Shown piece after piece: positions 59,380 to 64,000 of a stretch of DNA of 64,000 bases. How positions within the stretch are numbered: position 1 is the first letter of the stretch; each line of letters begins with the position of its first letter. A program made the position numbers and the translations under genes. The stretch spans positions 49,551,501 to 49,615,500 of the forward strand of contig NC_088921.1 in assembly GCF_038396675.1 (NCBI RefSeq), given 5' to 3'. The notes below the pieces were generated by a model. The model did no database searches, had not been told where the DNA came from, and saw only the letters and a list, made by a program, of their open reading frames with translations. The DNA is from Hydra vulgaris. Taxonomy: Eukaryota; Cnidaria; Hydrozoa; Anthoathecata; Hydridae.

Positions 59380-59745
59380 CAAACTGATATATATATCTAT
59401 ATATATAACAAGCAGTCACAAACAGATTACTTTATGCTAGTTTTTGTTATCCAGGAACTCTAAAAATATAAATAAGTTTATGGACTACTAATAGGAAAAA
59501 AATTAAGACTTTTGGGTTAGACGAACAATCGTTTTTTGAACCCGGAGTCCTTAGGTATAATGGCGGCAAGGACTCCGGGACTTCGGGCTTAAAAACAATA
59601 AGTTAAAAACAATAAGTCATTAAATCTCATGAACTTTTTTCCTATAGCAGATCATAAGTCAACAGTCATGTTTAGAGCTTCTGGACACTACAGACTTGGA
59701 AAAAGTAGAGATATAAAGCCAGAGCCCTTTTGGGACTCCGCATCC

Positions 59746-59823
<78 letters not shown>
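59290..59823. repeat. Two (TA)n microsatellites flanking the GGACTCC repeat
   Basis: TA runs at 59290-59380 and 59748-59823, the second starting immediately after CATCCCTGA. Confidence 0.93.
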
Positions 59824-59826
<3 letters not shown>

Positions 59827-59944
59827 GTGTACTAGATGTTTGATATACTTTGCATTACTTTACCTGTTAAGAAAGCTGCAACTTTTATTCAGTTCCATTC
59901 TTTTATTCAGTTTCAACTGATTTATTTGTTTAATTGCTGATTAC

Positions 59945-60090
59945 CTACCCATTTTACAATATCCTTTGGCATGTTTGGCCAAAAGTATTTTTCCATATTT
60001 TTTGATTTTGATTTTGTTTCACCACAATGACCTCCAAAGGACTGCCGTGTTCTTCTGTAAATATCTTTACTTTTTCTTGTTTGCAAAAGT
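59945..60090 (-). pseudogene. Integrase H2C2 zinc-finger exon, frameshifted
   Basis: One frame gives KIFTEEHGS; after a one-base shift the next gives FGGHCGETKSKSKNMEKYFW and PNMPKDIVKWV. Together they match the H..GGH.G..KT..K....YFWP.M..DI..WV pattern of integrase H2C2 domains. It ends at donor GTAATC (59944). Confidence 0.78.
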
Positions 60091-60099
60091 TTGCATCCG

Positions 60100-61260
60100 C
60101 GATATTAATTTCCGCAGAGCGTGAGTTTTTGTTTCAGCTTTCCATCTTAAAGAAAATAGTAAATTTTTTTGTGTAGCTTGGAACAATATATTTATTTAAC
60201 TATATGTTTCGAAATTAAATTTCCTTGCACAGAGTAACTTTGAGATAAATTTCTAAGGCTTCGTTTTTCATTTTTCTTGAAACCAGCCAGGTGAATCTTT
60301 TCTGATAAGTATTGAAATACATTTCTTTTTTTCAATGTTGAACATTGTTGACAGAATGCTTATCAATACTTAACAACTAATTTTTTTCTAACAATGAAAA
60401 GTATTTATTGTATATATAAAGGCGTGGGTTTACCAAAATAGCAACTACAAACTACAAATTTATGACGTTTTCATATGTAAAATGTTAAGTTAAAATTTTA
60501 AAAATATATTTTAATGAGCCGGAGCTGGAGAAAAAAACTTAGGAGTTAGAGCCATAAGTTCCGGAATACTTAGCCAGAAAACTTAGCCGAAAAAAACTTA
60601 GGAGTCAGAGCCATAACTTTAAACAATCTTGGAACCTAAACCCGAGCTGTCAGGCGCATATAAAGACAAGTATAAAATAAGACACCTACGAATTTCATTT
60701 TCACTTGTATTCATCAATGTCTATATTTTTACATTTTCTATCAAATTTATTTAAAACAAATTGCACAACAATCATGATAATATAATAATGTATTATTTTC
60801 CTTAAAATATATCATTTAATTCTATATAACGTTTTTTAAAAACATTTTAATATAATATAATGTATATAAAGCCATACAAACTATATAAACCCATATTATG
60901 TAATTTACAATTAATATAATATTATATATTGTAGTATTCGTAAATTTCCGAAAAATGAATTCTTTGAGAGAACAGAAAACATTTGCTATCGGTAGTACGC
61001 AACAAAACAAACTGTTTTTTATGGAGTCTTTAATATTCTGAAATTATTGTTTTGATAATGAATCTTTTATTTTTTTCATCCACCAGTGTTTGCATTGCGT
61101 TTCATGAAGATCATAACTGAACATAAAATGAACTGAAAATGTATATTATCTAGAAAATAAAACAAAAATTATTAATTTCAAAAAAAAGATTTATATATAT
61201 ATAAATATATATAAATATTATGCATTAACTTTCCAACTTTTTCCAACTTTTTACTAGGAA
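60100..61260. other. AT-rich stretch between the integrase exons and the right arm
   Basis: It contains a direct repeat of CTTAGGAGTYAGAGCCATAA (60539 and 60597) in a GAGCC-rich patch. An exon-like piece on the minus strand at about 61142-61055 (TTTTCAG acceptor, HFMFSYDLHETQCKHWWMKK) might be the transposase N-terminus. Nothing else recognised. Confidence 0.4.
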
Positions 61261-61264
61261 GGAG

Positions 61265-61890
61265 GTGATAAATCAGACAAATATAAAACCACTTCTAAAG
61301 CATTTGCAACAAAAATATATAAATCAGGCGTAAGAAAAGTGATTTACTAGGGGGCTGTGATAAATCAGCCACATAAAACAAATTCTAAAGTATTTACAAC
61401 AAAAATACATAACTAGGTAATTTATAGTTGTATAATTTTTATTATTATCGCTCAATACTATTGTCACACTATCTCAAGCTTAGTGATTTACTAGGGTGGA
61501 GGTGATAAATCAGACATAAGATAAGTGATTTACTAGGGGGGAGGTGATAAATTAGCCACATAAAACAAGTTCTAAAGAATTTACAATAAAATACATAACT
61601 AGTTAATTTATAGTTACAAATTATAAATAATATATATCACTATTGTTTTTTCTTTAAATACCTTATAAAAATATGGAGTTGGAACATCACAACATGACCA
61701 AGTAAATTTAATTTCTAGAATTGTTGACCTTGCCTTTCCTTTAAGTTGTTGTTGTTGAAGTTTATTGCGCTAAAACGGACGTAGTAGGTGCAATTATAAC
61801 AGCTATAAGCTGAAAGTGCAACCTCGTTTTAAGTTTGCTATGGGGGGAGGTGATAAATCAGGTGTAGGTGATAAACTACTACAGAAAATG
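61265..61890. repeat. Right inverted arm with tandem subterminal motifs
   Basis: Uninterrupted counterpart of the left arm. At least five GGAGGTGATAAAT-type motifs (complement TTTATCACCTCC) lie at about 61262, 61499, 61540, 61850 and a degenerate one at 61359. It holds the empty-site sequence GATGTTCCAACTCCATA, which proves the insertion in the left arm. Confidence 0.82.
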
Positions 61891-62024
61891 ATTTTTAAAT
61901 TTTTCCGGCAACCTACAAATCATCAAACATCTTAAGGTAACTATTATTTGAATATTAGTCATGTACTAAGTTTTAAAACATAAAAACCGCAGAGCGCTAT
62001 TTTTAAAAAATCGTATTTGTACAC

Positions 62025-62520
62025 TAGGGTGGAGCGATTTTAAAATTTTTCTAAATTCGATTTGCCTGAGCTGCGATTTGAGGTCTTTTGGTGAAAATAG
62101 AACTTTCTTTTTTTTTTTAATGAGATTTTGAGGTTCCTCTTTAGATTCTAATTTTTGATGGGTCAAATATTGTTGAAATTTTTTTTCCTCTAAACTATAT
62201 ACTTAAGAGAAGCAGAATAATATGCTGATTTTGGAAATAATATTTTTTTATATAAAATTAAAAAACAGAGTTGTTTTTTTAATAAAAAATCCCCGTCTTC
62301 AACAAAATGGCGGTTTTAGGTATAATTGTGCAAATATTTTTTTCACCAAAAAATTTAAAATAAAATTGTTATTTATAAAACAAGCATTTTTTTCTGCTTA
62401 TTTTGAGTCCAAGGTTGATATGGTTTAGAAAAAAAAATTCAAAAGTATTAGGACCCGTCAAGAATTTAGAATCCTCAAGATCTCATCAAGAGGAACCTCA
62501 AGATCTCATCAAAATCAAAA
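62025..62520. mobile_element. Fold-back element, about 500 bp
   Basis: AATGAGATTTTGAGGTTCCT at 62119 with GATTCTAATTTTTGATGGGT is mirrored by ACCCGTCAAGAATTTAGAAT and AGGAACCTCAAGATCTCATC at 62454-62510. In the right arm the AAGATCTCATCA segment is duplicated. The outer left end, GGGTGGAGCGATTTT, has no clear right partner, so the copy is probably truncated. Confidence 0.72.
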
Positions 62521-62734
62521 ATTTTTTTTAACTATCATCTTATAATTAATAGACATAGACATAGACTTTTCACAAACATTTCAGAAGGTTAAAGAATCCT
62601 CGTTACTATTGAACAGAGATACGGGGTAAAAATCGTTTTAAACAGTTGGAAATCACTATTTATGATAATCGTAAAACCACTAAACCATTTTATTGATGTT
62701 GTCGTAATGATTTTGTAATGCAGAGCCAACATCA

Positions 62735-62870
62735 ATGGGGGCCCCCTCTCACTTTTTTCTTAAAGGACCTTTTTTTTTTTTGGAAAAAATTCTAGATATA
62801 AAGAACTTTTTTTAGAAATAGATGACTGTGTCCCTCCACTTCGAAACCCGTGTCGTCCGCCATGCTATGG
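62735..62870 (+). repeat. Relic of the 2.6-kb element's arm
   Basis: The order ATGGGGGCC, CACTTTTTT, AGGACCTTTT, a T-rich tract, TTTAGAAATAGATGA, CCCTCC, then GTGTCGTCCGCCATGCTATG parallels the right arm at 51870-52065 (ATGGGGGCCATGG ... TTTAGAAATAGAGATG ... GTGTCGACGGATTCAAACCATG). Diverged and partial. Confidence 0.6.
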
Positions 62871-62879
62871 TTTTTAATA

Positions 62880-64000
62880 TTTTATTTTGTAACGATTTTT
62901 AAATTGGCATTTTACGTCTGATCACAGTCTATAAAAATCAGATTGAAATTACAAGAAAATTAGTCAGTACGCTATTGTTTGTATGTTTTATAAGTTATTA
63001 TAATTTTACAAACAACAAGAAATATCGCAAAAATACTTCAGTCCTATACGCTAATGTGATGCTATTTTTTATTATCTCATAAAACCATCTCTATAACATA
63101 AATTATTGTATTCTAATTAGAATTCTTAGAAATAAAAAAGTCAGGACCGTCCCAAAGAGATCTTAAAGGAGGGTGTGTGGTGGTTGTGGTTGTGGGGGGA
63201 AGGGGTGTGATGTATATGTTTTTTGCTGAGTAAGACATATAAATAATTTTTCTAGGTCCTCGTTGACTAACTTTTGCCAACTCTAGTGTTTAAATTTGCC
63301 AACTAGTAATAAGTTAGACACCCCCTACGCCCTTCCCTCGGACGACTCTGAGAACAGTTTTTAGCTAAGAACTGTTTCATAAAAAATAATTGTTTAATCT
63401 AAAATTTTATTAGATCAATAAAAAAAAGTTACTTTACAGAAATTAGAAAAATTACTTTTAGAAAAATTGGAGAACTTGTATTAGGGTGTTTTGTCATGTG
63501 ACATTTTATCGCTGAAAAAAGTTTTTGAAAAACTTCGTCCAAAAAACACAACAAATAATTTTATGTTGGTGTCGAAGAATAAAAACCCACCCATGAAAAT
63601 AAATAGTATATACGTATATATAGATGTTTTTTTTTTTTTCGGGGGGGGGGACGTCGTTTTGCTTTAGAATTGATAAAGTTATTTAATTTTAAATGTTTCC
63701 ATTTTGTTTATATACAAGTAAATTAAGCTAATTCTTTCGTCCCTACATAAAAATAGATTCTGCAACTATCTATTTATTATGTCAATCAGTTTTTTTTTGG
63801 TAGTCTAATGGGGTGGGTTTTTTGTTTTCTAAGTGGAGATTTTTTAAGTTTCCCCCGTCTTTAGATATTTTTGAGTGTGTTCAGTTAAATTTGCCGTTTT
63901 TTATCAACTAGTCTAAAAAATTTTGCACATGTTGAATTATATTTTTCGAGAGCTGAGATTTTATTACAAATTTTTACTTACAGTATTCTAAAGCGGGTTT
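62880..64000. other. AT-rich window end, no gene seen
   Basis: Contains a G-rich patch at 63168-63208 and a G10 run at about 63640. No protein motif recognised. Confidence 0.5.

Overview
The window is AT-rich, repeat-dense animal DNA with spliced genes and very abundant (TA)n and (CATA)n microsatellites. It carries tRNA-derived SINEs, LINE relics, hAT, Tc1 and Ginger-like transposons, and two recognisable host genes. The mix suggests a hydrozoan cnidarian, most likely a brown Hydra. That is an inference from composition, gene structure and repeat types, not a database match. No prokaryotic features (operons, CRISPR, Shine-Dalgarno sites) were seen.

Host genes. (1) 1280-19578, minus strand: a five-exon KLHL20 orthologue (BTB-BACK-six kelch, 632 aa, all joins in frame), a Cullin-3 ubiquitin-ligase substrate adaptor. 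Its 12.9-kb first intron is packed with mobile DNA. (2) 36118-38369, minus strand: a compact three-exon JARID2-like gene (divergent JmjN, ARID, JmjC lacking the iron ligands, eroded C5HC2 finger; 644 aa), a predicted catalytically dead PRC2-associated chromatin protein. Everything else I can name is mobile or repetitive.

Layout. 1-19.6 kb: KLHL20 with a hAT relic, a LINE relic, a hAT insertion splitting another LINE relic (8-bp target duplication), a SINE, fold-back elements, and a 4.8-kb terminal-inverted-repeat transposon with a decayed transposase and its own nested SINE. 19.6-36 kb: LINE relics, one interrupted by a hAT-type pseudogene, another SINE, nested tandem repeats, dispersed duplications and palindromes. 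36-38.4 kb: JARID2-like. 38.4-46.7 kb: a solo terminal-repeat copy, uncertain exon-like pieces, a dead Tc1 transposase, a LINE reverse-transcriptase relic, and palindromes joined to TA microsatellites.

46.7-61.9 kb: the most striking region. Long inverted arms, each carrying tandem copies of a TTTATCACCTCC motif, bracket about 15 kb. On the minus strand inside lie spliced fragments of an integrase-type transposase (H2C2, DDE core, GPY/F-like), a Ulp1-type protease signature and cysteine-pair exons. I read this as a decayed giant Ginger-like DNA transposon. It has since received a roughly 1-kb element with an 8-bp target duplication, a 2.6-kb element with 0.7-0.9-kb inverted repeats and its own ORF, and a SINE. 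62-64 kb holds another fold-back element and a relic of the 2.6-kb element's arm.
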